Shown here in pieces: positions 1 to 10,200 of a stretch of DNA of 64,000 nt (within the stretch, counting starts at the first letter, position 1; every line of letters begins with the position of its first letter). Source of the DNA: Amoebophrya sp. A120. Its lineage: Eukaryota; Sar; Dinophyceae; Syndiniales; Amoebophryaceae. The DNA is taken from positions 12,135,832 through 12,199,831 of the forward strand of contig CAJINV010000001.1 in the NCBI GenBank assembly GCA_905178155.1. The letters run 5' to 3'. The position numbers and the translations under genes are program-made. Below the pieces are notes generated by a model, which ran no database searches, was not told the origin of the DNA, and saw only the letters and a program-made list of their open reading frames with translations.

Positions 1-47
1 AGATGAACCAGACACATTTAAACGAGCACGACTTCTCTAATACAGGG

Positions 48-3000
48 ATGGCGCGAACAAGACGAAACGACGAACTGGATTCACTCATATCATCCCCCGG
101 TTATGAGACGACAGAATGTCCTTTGCTCTCCCTCCCCCCCTCATTTGATGTCATGCGAGTTTAAAAGTTGTGATGCAGATGAAGCTGCTACGAAACTCTT
201 GTGATGCTGTCTCAAAGACGGTGCCGTTCAAATCAGGGAAAGAGACTCACTTGTGCCCCCTCATACCCGTGGACGGTCGGACAAGAACGTGTTCGATGAG
301 CTACTGGAGCAGGACGAGGAGGAGAAGGACCGCGCCGCTGCCGCGGACGACGCGGAGAACGCAAAGTCGACCGCAAACAAAGAGGACGCCGGCTCGCAGG
401 CTACGAGCCCCTCCGCCGTCTCCTCCTCGCCGGCTGCCCCCTCGGCGCCGGCCGCACCGGCGCCCGTGCCCTACAAGGCCCTGGATCCGAGACTGAAGCC
501 CTACGCACTCGCGGCCGCGGGCGATCTGGCGGGGACCGGCGCCCCCGACAGCGACGACGAATTTGCCGTGAATAAAAGCCTATCAAATGCAAAAATGTAT
601 GGGTCTGGAGGAATGCAACCTGTGATGCTGCGTTTGGATTCCAAAAAAATCTGTATTGCATGAGCAGCAAATAAGGGAGTGCAATTTTTGCTACGGGAAG
701 AGGGCACTTGTTATGCGGAATAGGCATCAAGAAGCCCTCAAAAAATCTCTGATGCTAGGGCATGCATCACAGACGTCACGGCTCATTTAAAACTTGCATG
801 ACAAGTCTCAGAATCTTCCAGACCCAGACATTTTTGCAGTGCATAAAGCCCGAAGGAGCAGGCCCCCGACCAGCACTTCGAAGCGAGTCTGATCGTCCGC
901 GATAGGGCGATCGCGGCGGGGCACTACCTAAACGTGACCGGGGAGAAGGGGTTCATCACCCTCCCGCCCGCCTTCCAGGGCCGTCCGCTCGACTTTGTCG
1001 CGGAAACCATCCCCGACACGACGCGAGCGAAGTCCGCGGTGGAGGTGCAGCGACTCGGGCCCGGCAGAGACAATTTGAAGGACGTAAAGATCCGGAAAAT
1101 GTTTGATCCGTTGTTCTCCTCTCTCCGGCCGCGCTCCATGATGCCAAAACCGTACCGCCTCTTCTACCAGCAGCCGCAAGTGCCGGAAGAAGAGCTGGAA
1201 GCCACGATATCCTCGCCGTTGCGCACCAGAACTTCTTCCGGAGGTGTTGGCGGGGGACCAGCAGCAGCCCCCGGTGCAGCTGCCAGCAAGCTGTCCCCGT
1301 TTTCAACATCTTCGCCGTTCGGCAGTCGGCGCGCCACGAGGAATTCAATTTCCGTGAGCGGCGCCGGCCCCGCGGCCGCAGACAAAAATACAACTCCCGC
1401 GGGGAAGTTTATCGACCGAAAAGACGCCAAAGGGTATTTGGACACCCCGCAAAGCGCGTACGCCCCGGGCGCCGCGGTGCACTTTGAGAAGACGCCGCAA
1501 AACTTGCAGCGGTTCGCGCTGCGCCGCACCGACATCGTGAGTGGCACGCCGGATGCGGAGCTGGTGCAGACCTTCGGCCCCGACGTCGTCCCGGAGGTCT
1601 TTCCCTACTCGCGGAAACTCGTGTCGGTGTCCGAGTCGCTGAAGACCAGCTACGGCCGTCCGCCGGAGCACATCAAGATGCAAAGCAGCTTGGACGTGGA
1701 GCTGCAGGAGCCGCGGCCCTTCGTACCACAACATACGGTCATCACGGACGAAAATCGGTACGAAAACGACGGTATGCATGGCAAAAGTATCGTACTAGTA
1801 TAAATCGCATTACAAATTTGCTCAGCATGAGAAATGCAATTTTTCATGCTGTTTTACCTTGGAACGGAAATTTGTAATGCATGACTGCGATTACTACCAG
1901 TACGATACTTTTGCACAGGACAGACGGCGAGGACCCGAACGCGGTGAAAAAGGCGAAGCCCTACTACTACCAGCAGCTGCAGTATGGGAGTGTCAGGATC
2001 GAAATCGACAAAATCGAAAAACTTGCAATGCATAAAATGTAGGGCACGTAAGGCCTGCGTTGGGGAGAAGGCAAATGAGACCGATTGCAAGCCTGTTTAG
2101 GGGAAGAAGACGCGTTGCCAGAGCAGCATGACAGGAGCAGCCTTTTTTGCCCAAACAGCATGACAGACTGGATTTTGCAGCTCCCGAAATTTGTGATGCG
2201 CCAGCTGAAAACTGAGGGCCCAACTGGTATCGATTTTATGCATCACAATTTTTTCGATTTTGTTGATTTCGATCCTGACGCTTCCATATGCAGAGGACAG
2301 CGAGTACCGACCTGACGTACCCGATCAACGTCTTCCAAGACCTCGACGGCGCGAAGTTCTACCTGCGTGGGGACAAGAAGGAGCGGAAGAACGAAGTAAA
2401 CTGGTCCGCCTTCGACGCGGCCATCGAGTGGAACCAGGACACGAGGTTGAACGTGTTTCAGCAGAACCTGTGGCGGCCGATCACTTTCCCCTGGTATCGG
2501 GCGGGAGTCGACGAGCGCGGCCTGCGCGTCCGAGTTGCTTTTTCCTTGTCCGTGCCGACGAAAAAGGCCGAGCGGGCAGCTTCGTGGGAAATCAAGTTGG
2601 TGGCGGCAGGCGGTGGAGCAGCAGCACAGGCCGGTACTTTTTGCTCGTATTCCTCAGGGTGTTCTTCTTTTTCATCGAAGTCATCCAATTATGTAGTCGC
2701 TGATCTTCGTACCACACGATAGATACGACTTTGTCACATGATATCTTGTGCTTTTCCTATGTTGTTGCTACTCAATTCAGTCTCGAACGAGGGTCCTCCC
2801 GATCCCGATGCTGACCCTTTCGCCGGTCTCCTGCTGTTTCTGAAAGTCAGCGACGTGGACAAAAAGATCGTGGTCAACGACGAGGAGTACGGTGGTGACG
2901 AAATCAAACAGCTCGTTGACGGCGATCGGGGCTACCAAATCTTTTTCCGCTACAGTTCAAGCGAAAGGGAAACCTGGGACATCGTGTTTCACAGCCCCGG

Positions 3001-3728
3001 GATACCGCTCTTCACGGTCCGAACGCCGGTGCTGGGTAGTGGTCCCGAGCCCGCTGTGCTGGACTACATCACGTGCAGTGTCAGCACTGGCGTGAGCGCT
3101 TTCCTGACACCGTACACGCTGCCCCTGTTCTATGAAGCGTTCGACAGCGGCGGCGCGCTCATGCTCGGTACAACATTAACATTTTTTTCTTTTTGCACCG
3201 CACTGCGGACCGCTTGATTTCTTGATGTTGATTCTTCGCTGCACACAGCTCCTTCATCGGGCATTCATTCCATCCTTTTTCACTGAAGCTTTACTGTTTA
3301 GTTTTTCTCGTCACATCACACCAGCCCACGGCAAGGGTACGCTATCGAGCGCGAAGGATCTGACTCGGCGGAGAAAGATTATGAGTGAGCTTTCGAAGAA
3401 AGTCCGTACCAAAGACGAGGAGTACCTGTTCATAACCTGCCGTGTGTGCGGCTGGAAGCAGCGGCAAAACCTCAGCCAGGATATTCAGCGGTGCAAGCGG
3501 TGCGGCAAGAGCAACCCCACAACCTACCCCTCCATTGTGCGCGTCATGGAGCGGATGCGCGAAAACAATGATCCGGATGCCGAGGATTTTGTGCACTATT
3601 GCGAGAATCAGGCTCCGCCCCAGGACACGCGGTCTTGGCCGACGCGGAAATTTCAGTCAACGAACGACCACAAAGCCGGAAAAAAGAAAGCGGACTTTGA
3701 CGTGGCACTGCTCGGGTTTCAGGAGTAG
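48..3728 (+). CDS. Unknown 823-aa protein with C-terminal zinc ribbon, seven exons
   Basis: Proposed exons are 48-101, 271-580, 851-1772, 1928-1982, 2294-2633, 2781-3167 and 3325-3728; they sum to 2472 nt, an exact number of codons. The start is the ATG at 48 (MARTRRNDELDSL), because it joins in frame to the acidic Glu/Asp-rich exon 2 once the element at 102-265 is removed. The first four introns are introner-like elements (families F, B, A and C); the last two are GT-AG with GTAC donors at 2634 and 3168. The only recognisable domain is a pair of CxxC knuckles near residues 725-750 (CRVCGWKQ and CKRCGKSNP, 15 residues apart), a likely zinc ribbon. The middle part has Ala/Ser-rich linkers between ordered-looking blocks. 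I do not recognise the family. The zinc ribbon might suggest a nucleic-acid or protein-assembly role, but that is a guess. Confidence 0.8.
102..265. mobile_element. Introner-like element, family F, in gene at 48-3728
   Basis: This 164-bp insert starts TATGAG and ends CTCATA. It is flanked by imperfect 5-bp direct repeats, CCGGT (97-101) and CCCGT (266-270). Removing it with one repeat joins codon GGT at 99 to GGA at 271 in frame. The inverted ends agree clearly over only about six bases, so the call rests mostly on the TAT...ATA ends, the near-TSD and the restored frame. The body contains stop codons in the host frame. Confidence 0.55.
581..845. mobile_element. Introner-like element, family B copy 1
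   Basis: This 265-bp foldback element begins TATCAAATGCAAAAATGT and ends with the near-inverse ...CCAGACCCAGACATTTTTGC...GCATA. It is flanked by a perfect 5-bp TSD, AAGCC (576-580 and 846-850). Removal of element plus one TSD restores AAT AAA AGC CCG AAG in frame. No GT-AG pair at the borders gives the frame. Confidence 0.88.
1773..1922 (+). mobile_element. Introner-like element, family A copy 1
   Basis: This 150-bp element has ends TATGCATGGCAAAAGTATCG and CGATACTTTTGCACAGGACA, with the perfect TSD GACGG at 1768-1772 and 1923-1927. A second inner inverted pair (CATTACAAATTT / AAATTTGTAATG) lets the whole element fold back. Excision at the TSD restores AAC GAC GGC GAG. A GT is available at 1772 and a CAG at 1916-1918, but that pair shifts the frame. 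Confidence 0.9.
1983..2288. mobile_element. Introner-like element, family C
   Basis: This 306-bp element starts TATGGGAGTGTCAGGATCG and ends CGATCCTGACGCTTCCATA. The inverted repeats extend about 33 bp inward with few mismatches. The TSD TGCAG is perfect (1978-1982 and 2289-2293). Excision joins CAG CAG CTG CAG to AGG ACA in phase 0. Only one copy of this family is in the window. Confidence 0.9.
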
Positions 3729-3948
3729 TAAAGACATGGCGTGGACGAGGTCCGTCGTGCTCTGCTGTTGCTGGTCGCCGGGGGTCGTTCTTGTTGATAT
3801 ATGCTCTGGACGCGTTCTTGCGGCACTTGTGTGATCATTTCGCAGCAGCGCAACTGCTGGAGATGAATAGATGCTTGCTCATGCCCGAGCGCAGTGACAC
3901 AAGAACATACACGCCGCGTGCAAAATTGCCGCTGATACTTCTTTCATC

Positions 3949-6681
3949 ATGTTCTTGACTAGTCACGTGGAAAAGAACGAACGCACGACATTCTCAGATC
4001 TGATTAGACATTTCTTTTTCTTTCTTGGATCCAGGACCAAACACCACTGCTGTCAAGCAGATGAAATGATCTCGCAGATCCAACAATCGAATGCTTCAAA
4101 GGACTACCTCGACACGTGTACACATGATCGTATCTCGATTTGCCGAAGAGCAAGATCATTCGAGAAGCGAGTATTTCCGCGGCTAGACAGAAATGGGACC
4201 AAGATCAAGATGATCCAAAGTACCTTGAGGGCGTGGAAGATCACACGCAGCGTTCATGAATTCCTGGTATGCCCGTCCGCGAAACATTTCCTACATGATT
4301 GTGACCCATTTTTTCAGGAATCAATCGACGACCTGAGTCCTCCTTATGAATGTATGAAGGTTCGAAAAATTTGTACTAGTGTTGAGTATAGCAAGCGATC
4401 TGGTAGTCAAAGTTCGGCGAGAAAGATGGCCGCATCCCTGCAGCATGACGAGAACAGCAGCACGAACGCTGAACACGAGCACGTCGAGAAGTCATGTACG
4501 CCGCTCGATGTGCGGGTGTTTTCGAAGCGCACCCTGGGAACGAAGCTGTTTTTCATCGACGCCATCGCAGTGTTGCCGGGGGAGACGGATCCCTGCGTAG
4601 TCGAGTTGTGCATCGCCGGAAATTTGGAGGCGACAAAAGATCAAGAAGAAAGGAGAGCGAAAACACCGGATGTTCATGTTCTGTCTCCCAAAGCGACAAA
4701 TGAAAGCAAATCAACAAAAGTGCAGAAGAACGAGCCGCATCAGCACGAGAACAAAAGGCAGACCGGGGCAGACATTCGGGTTGGGGACGTTCTGCGCCTC
4801 TTGAACTACGACACCGAGTCCGCCCTTCCGCGACCACCGCGAAGAGCGATCCTGAACGTCAGCGCCTTTCGCTTCCAGGAAGCTTGGCACGACTATTTCA
4901 ACGCGTTTCCCTTTCACCCGCCGATATGGTTTGCGCCGGAAAAGCAAAACCAAAACGCGAAACGGAAGAAGTCCGCGAGCGGAAAGAGAATGACAACATG
5001 TGAGGAAGATGGAAGTAATGCGCATCTGGATGGTTGTTCCGCTGCCGGCCCAGCTTCTGCGGAACATGAAAACAAACAAGACCAAGACCCTGATATCGCG
5101 TCGTCCACCGCTGGTGCTCGCGCCCATCAGCTTCCGGCGTACCGACAACCCGCACTGATTCTCCAGTGCCACCTGCCGCAAGCCGAGCGCGTGGCGGCGT
5201 ACTTTGGGGGAATCGTGGCTTCCAATTGCACTAAGGATCGCTTGGTGTACGTATTTGACGATGAAGATGTGCAGCGAAGCCCTTTCAAAACGGCGCTTTT
5301 GCGGTTAAGAAAAAACAACTTCGCCAAGGTGCAAAAACAACACGAACTCGAGGTACCTACCTTCTTCAATAGTGTGGTGCATCGCGTTTACTTCGTCAAC
5401 GACAATGCTCCGGTCTTCGTTTCGGAGGCAGATGCGTTTGATTATCTGCACCGCGTTCGCGGTCTGGGGACGGAAGACCCACGACAGCAGAGCCGCAAGA
5501 CGCTGTGCTTTCCGCGGGAAATGGAAACGAAGCTGTTTGAAAAACGCTTGGGAGAATGGGAACTCAAACAGGCTTCTCAGGCTGCGAGAGATGAGATGAG
5601 CACCAGATTAGAAGCGGACGAGGGGTCTACAACTTCATCTCCGCTTCCAAATAAACCTGCTTCCTCGACTCACGATCTTTGCGACACGGTATGCTATGCG
5701 GACGGTCTGTACTTTCTCGGCCTGAACGTTCCGCGGCTATTGATTCCTGAGCGGGCGAAAAACAGCGTACCGTCCGCGGCGTACTGGAAGCTTTTGGAAA
5801 TCCGCGACCGTTACCTAGTTCCAAGGAACTGCGCCGACAAGTTTACCAACCGCGATCTCGCAATTGATCTCGGCGCGAGCCCCGGCGGCTGGAGCTACTG
5901 CCTGGCCGAAGAGTTTGGCATCAAGCGGGTGCTTGCAGTGGACCCCGCTGCGCACATGCACAAGCTGGTGAGAGACAGACTTGTTACGGGACATGGAGGC
6001 AAAAACGAGATGGAGGAGCCGGTCACGACTTCCAAAAAAGAAAAAAACGCGGACAAGGACGATTCGTGTGAGCAGGACCAACTTGATGATAAAAACAATG
6101 TTCATCGACCTGATCTTCCCGACGGTGAACCAGGAGGATCCACACAACAGGCTGGGAGAGGAAGAACAATACCGCCACCGTCAGCAGATATTGAACCAGC
6201 TGCAGCCAGTTCCTGTGCACTTGCGACCCCGCGTCGTCCGACAAGTCCACCACGTCGGGTCATCGAGCACTGGCAAATGCGGTCGGATGCAGCCATTCCG
6301 AAACTGGCAGAGGAAATTATCCAAATCTCCGCCGATGAAGATCCGAGAAAAGTAGCGGTCTTTGTTTGCGACATGAACGATGAGCCGGAACAAAATGTGG
6401 GCCAATTCGAAATGTGCTTCCAGAAAAGGGATAGTGAGGAAAACGGAAACAATAAAGTCAATCTCCAACAAGAGCATATCTTTGACACCCGCAGCGACGG
6501 AAGCCGGGCGTGCCTCGTAGTGATCACGATGAAGAATGTGTACCGCAGCAAGGGCGAATTTGCGACGAAAGTTGCGGTTTGCAGAAAAATTCTGGAGGGG
6601 CTGGGCGTTAGGGACCTAGAGGAAATCCACCTCTTTGCGAACACGCGACTCGAGACCACCCTGGTGGGGCAGTTGGTGTAG
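3949..6681 (+). CDS. RlmM-like FtsJ-fold RNA 2'-O-methyltransferase
   Basis: Single-exon ORF of 910 aa from the ATG at 3949. The ATG at 4426 (MAASLQHDE) sits in a better context and would give 751 aa; the upstream part is open but low in recognisable features. The catalytic core is C-terminal: SAM motif I DLGASPGGWSYCL near residue 640, then VFVCDMNDEP, then VVITMKN and HLFANTRLETT. Spacing and wording of these blocks resemble bacterial RlmM (23S rRNA cytidine 2'-O-methyltransferase: GACPGGW, CDM.EKP, LK, LYHDREEVT) more than cap methyltransferases. A THUMP-like region may lie around residues 390-440 (LILQCHLPQAERVAAYFGG). Unlike RlmM of about 360 aa, it has long charged low-complexity insertions. 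The predicted role is ribose methylation of rRNA or another RNA; the substrate and compartment are unknown. Confidence 0.8.
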   Translation: MFLTSHVEKNERTTFSDLIRHFFFFLGSRTKHHCCQADEMISQIQQSNASKDYLDTCTHDRISICRRARSFEKRVFPRLDRNGTKIKMIQSTLRAWKITRSVHEFLVCPSAKHFLHDCDPFFQESIDDLSPPYECMKVRKICTSVEYSKRSGSQSSARKMAASLQHDENSSTNAEHEHVEKSCTPLDVRVFSKRTLGTKLFFIDAIAVLPGETDPCVVELCIAGNLEATKDQEERRAKTPDVHVLSPKATNESKSTKVQKNEPHQHENKRQTGADIRVGDVLRLLNYDTESALPRPPRRAILNVSAFRFQEAWHDYFNAFPFHPPIWFAPEKQNQNAKRKKSASGKRMTTCEEDGSNAHLDGCSAAGPASAEHENKQDQDPDIASSTAGARAHQLPAYRQPALILQCHLPQAERVAAYFGGIVASNCTKDRLVYVFDDEDVQRSPFKTALLRLRKNNFAKVQKQHELEVPTFFNSVVHRVYFVNDNAPVFVSEADAFDYLHRVRGLGTEDPRQQSRKTLCFPREMETKLFEKRLGEWELKQASQAARDEMSTRLEADEGSTTSSPLPNKPASSTHDLCDTVCYADGLYFLGLNVPRLLIPERAKNSVPSAAYWKLLEIRDRYLVPRNCADKFTNRDLAIDLGASPGGWSYCLAEEFGIKRVLAVDPAAHMHKLVRDRLVTGHGGKNEMEEPVTTSKKEKNADKDDSCEQDQLDDKNNVHRPDLPDGEPGGSTQQAGRGRTIPPPSADIEPAAASSCALATPRRPTSPPRRVIEHWQMRSDAAIPKLAEEIIQISADEDPRKVAVFVCDMNDEPEQNVGQFEMCFQKRDSEENGNNKVNLQQEHIFDTRSDGSRACLVVITMKNVYRSKGEFATKVAVCRKILEGLGVRDLEEIHLFANTRLETTLVGQLV

Positions 6682-7268
6682 CAGACCACTTGTGTCATCA
6701 AACAAGTATCCTCCTGGTGTCATGCACCGAAAACCTGCGAAAAGTTCAAGTTGTCACAATAAGCGATCATAGGTCTTGGAGTTTATTTGTTCAGGAAGAA
6801 GAGCAGCAACGTCGCGCTACTTCAACTTCATCAAATGAAAGATGAAGCACTTGTAGTTTCAACTTGTTCATCTTGATGTGCTACCCGTCTTGGTGGCCTA
6901 TTCCACTTCTTCTGTGTCTTGGACGAGTGCTTTGCGGCATCGTTTCTGTCGAGTGAAACTCTCTCCATGAGTGTCGTATCATGTTTTTTTTCAGCTAGAA
7001 GTACTAGAGTGAGGCAGTAGAAGCAATTCAGTACAAGAAGGTTGGAGATATTCTATTAGACGGCCGTGAGCGATTCACCTCGACGGCCATGAGCGACAGT
7101 GACTGGGTGACGGCCATGAGCGATTCACCCCTTCAAAACTTCAAAACTAGGCTTACGCTATCAACTACCAGTAATGCAGAGCCATGCAGCATTTTATCCA
7201 GCGCGCATGGACCGCGGAGTCATCTTCGTAAATGTCTGTCACCGTCTACTCCATAGCTGTTTGAAAAT
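6682..7268. other. Intergenic region
   Basis: AT-rich spacer between the methyltransferase and the PDZ gene. Apart from the short repeat at 7059-7130 I see no coding exon or RNA gene in it. Confidence 0.6.
7059..7130 (+). repeat. Three imperfect copies of a ~21-bp unit
   Basis: The unit GACGGCCATGAGCGATTCAC occurs at about 7059, 7082 (second half diverged) and 7109. It ends about 140 bp upstream of the ATG at 7269, so it could be in the 5' UTR or promoter of the PDZ gene. Function unknown. Confidence 0.7.
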
Positions 7269-10200
7269 ATGTTGCTGAAAAGAATCGCATTCATCGCAGT
7301 TCATTTCGTCCCACGGCACCTTGTTAAGTTCGTCACGGGACGAGTCGGAGGCGGCGCGAAAAAGAGTTCCAGTTCACGAGAAACTCCTGATTCCTCAGTT
7401 GGGCCGCAGGCCGAGCTGGAAGACGATACACAAGAAGACTTACAGAATCAAGACCCCGCACCACCTGATCCACCTGATGACCCTGCGCTCTCGTGGCTGT
7501 CGTTTGTTGCGTCAATTGATTCCAGTGCGGACCTCGACCCTCCAGTAGACAAGGAAGACCCCCATGGTGCGCAAGACCCGCTCGTAAAACATGACCACGA
7601 CCGCGTAGATCCGCACGTTGAAGTACTGGATGAGAGACCCCCTAGGCTTCGTGGGACCTCCAAAATCCGAAGGCGTGACGTGGAGGTGCCACAAGAAAAG
7701 GTGGATCTCATTTCAAATAGAACATCGACGTTCCTCGAACAGCGCGAAGACGACGCCGACACAAATTTTGCCGCCGATGTTCATCTTGAGCCACCGTCAA
7801 GCGATGCAACTAATGCAACTTTAGCTGCCGCGAGAAAGACAAAGAAAAGAGACCATAGCAGCCCTGCCGCTGGTGCTACTACAAGTGCTAGTCCAGAGCA
7901 AGGAGACGCCGAGGATGAGGACTACAAAAATATTATTGATAACGCAGAGGATGAGGACATCTCGACTTTTCTGCACATCAACACGAATACCGGCACTTCG
8001 AAATCGAGGCTCGGCGGTTTTTTCAACAGCATCGCCAGCGCTTTCCGCACGAAAGCGGGACTACGCGCCGAACTCGATGCCGAAATGGAGGAGGGTCGGA
8101 GGCGCATTGCGGCACTGCAGTCTCTCAGCAACGACACTCTGCAGACGCACGCGCAGCTGCTGCTGGCTGCCCACGCGGAGGACAGCGCGGCAGATAAGGA
8201 TGGCATGAGCGCACAGTTGTCTTCCGCCAGCAAGATGCTTCCGGAGCTGCTGCCGCCACTGCTCGCGATGAGCAGACTGACGGAGGCGCTCAAAGAGCAA
8301 AACCAAGGGCAGGGGACAAATCAGTTGAGCAGAGATGAAAATGAACACGACGGCGCATCTTCTCCGTCTTCTAAAAAAGATGTTGGAACCCCCACCACCA
8401 CATCAGCTGCCCCAGGTGACGAAAATAAGGAAGCGGCAACTGCAACAAAGCAGAACGAGGCGGTCGTTGCGGACGGAGGTGGGACAAGAAGGGAGGCGGT
8501 CGGCGATGGCGGAAAGAACGACGGGGACGCCCTCCACCGGGACGGGGATCCTGCAGTTGATGAACCCGAAACTCAAGCTGCGATTGCGAAACAGGACGCC
8601 GTGGAAGACCGGCAGATGGAAGAGATGCAAGAGAAGTGGAGGAGCGGGCAACTGGGGAAGAGCGAGCTGCAGAAGCTCGCTGACCAAGAGGGCTTTCTGC
8701 TGGAGCTCGCACGCAAAGTGTTGCAGGACTACGCCGCAGCTTTGGACGCGATCGACGCCACTCTTCGCGGAGCAGAGGAAAGCGCTACTGCTACAAAAAC
8801 TTCGGGTCCTGAAGGTGCTCTCGATGAGTCTAGCTCCGCGACCCAAGAGCAGCTGTCCTCCTCTTCATCATCTACGCCCGCAGCATCAACGGTCCCCCGA
8901 AGTGGTGGCGACCCGGACAAGTCGGTGGTGCGACATTGGATGAGGGGCATGAAGATGATGAACGACGGGCTTCAGCGCCTGTGGGAGGCCGGATCCGAGG
9001 ACTCCGCGTTGGTAGAGCCTGGCGACAAAAGTGTGATGGAAAGGAAGATAAACGGGTTTGCCCTCTGCCTCAAGGCCGAACTGCTGCTTGGCACGCCCGG
9101 TCTGCGACTTCCCGGCCGAACCGAGGACAAAAAAAACGCACCCCCGCCGGGGATGTTAGATTTTTCTGTTCTCGGAAACGGCCTACTGAACACGTTGGTC
9201 GCCGACATTGAACGCGCGCGCAAGAGCCAACAGGACGATTCCTGCACGGCCGATGGGCGTCCGAGAACGAGCGTGGTAGTTCCCGGGTTTCTGGAGCTGC
9301 TTGGACTGTCCTTCTCCGACGAACAGGACCCGTTCGTCGTAACATCGATAACGCCCAAATCGGTCGCCGCCGAGAGCGGGGTGCGGACGGGCGACCGTCT
9401 CGTGGCTCTGCTGCGTCCGGGCGTGCAGAACCCGGATGAGAAAACGATAGTTGTGAACGGCAGCAGTGGGGAGGTGGAAGAAGATGAAGTTCCGATCGAC
9501 CAGGTGCTGGAAAGAATTCCGTGGGTCGCAAACAACCCGGACAATGTTTTGTCCTCCACGTCGGTCGTCTCTACTTCATCTGTGGGGGGCGCGCCAGAGC
9601 AAGTTTTGGAAAGAACATCGAGTAGCTTTTTTCAGGAAGACGAAGCAGGAGGTACTGGCGGTGTAGAAAGAAATCCGGATGGAGATGATAGTACAACAAC
9701 TGCGGCTCAGGCAACGGCGGTCGAAGAGTCCTCGAACCCCATATCCTCGCCCGCCACCAAGAACAAGCGCAGGCGTAGAAGGACGAAAAGAAAAACTTTC
9801 ACAACCGCACATCTTTCGGCGTTCCTGCGGGGTGTTGCAGACAAAGGGCCAGCAGCACCTCCTTCTTCTTTTCTTGACGATGGTGTCGAAACGACCACCA
9901 GCAGCAAGGACCTGCTTGCTTCGACGGAATTCCGCAAGTCTGCTCTCGAGAAGATTTTCAACGAGTTTCTGCTGCCGCGAAACTACGACCTCGTCTTCAA
10001 GTCGGAAAAGACAGCAGCACAAATTGCGTCGGCACGCCGCCTGCGTCTCGACCGCCTTCCCTCGCGCCTGGCCGCCACTGCCGCTGGCAAACTAATCGTC
10101 GACCCGGTCACGAAACAGGTGATATCAAAAACAGGCCAGACCACCGGCACCAACTCCGACAACGGAGGGGCTTCATCTTTCGTTGGAAACGAAATTCCGC

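Noticed and set aside
1772-1918. GT-AG reading of the first family A intron (GTATGC to GCACAG)
   Set aside because: The resulting junction is out of phase with both exons.
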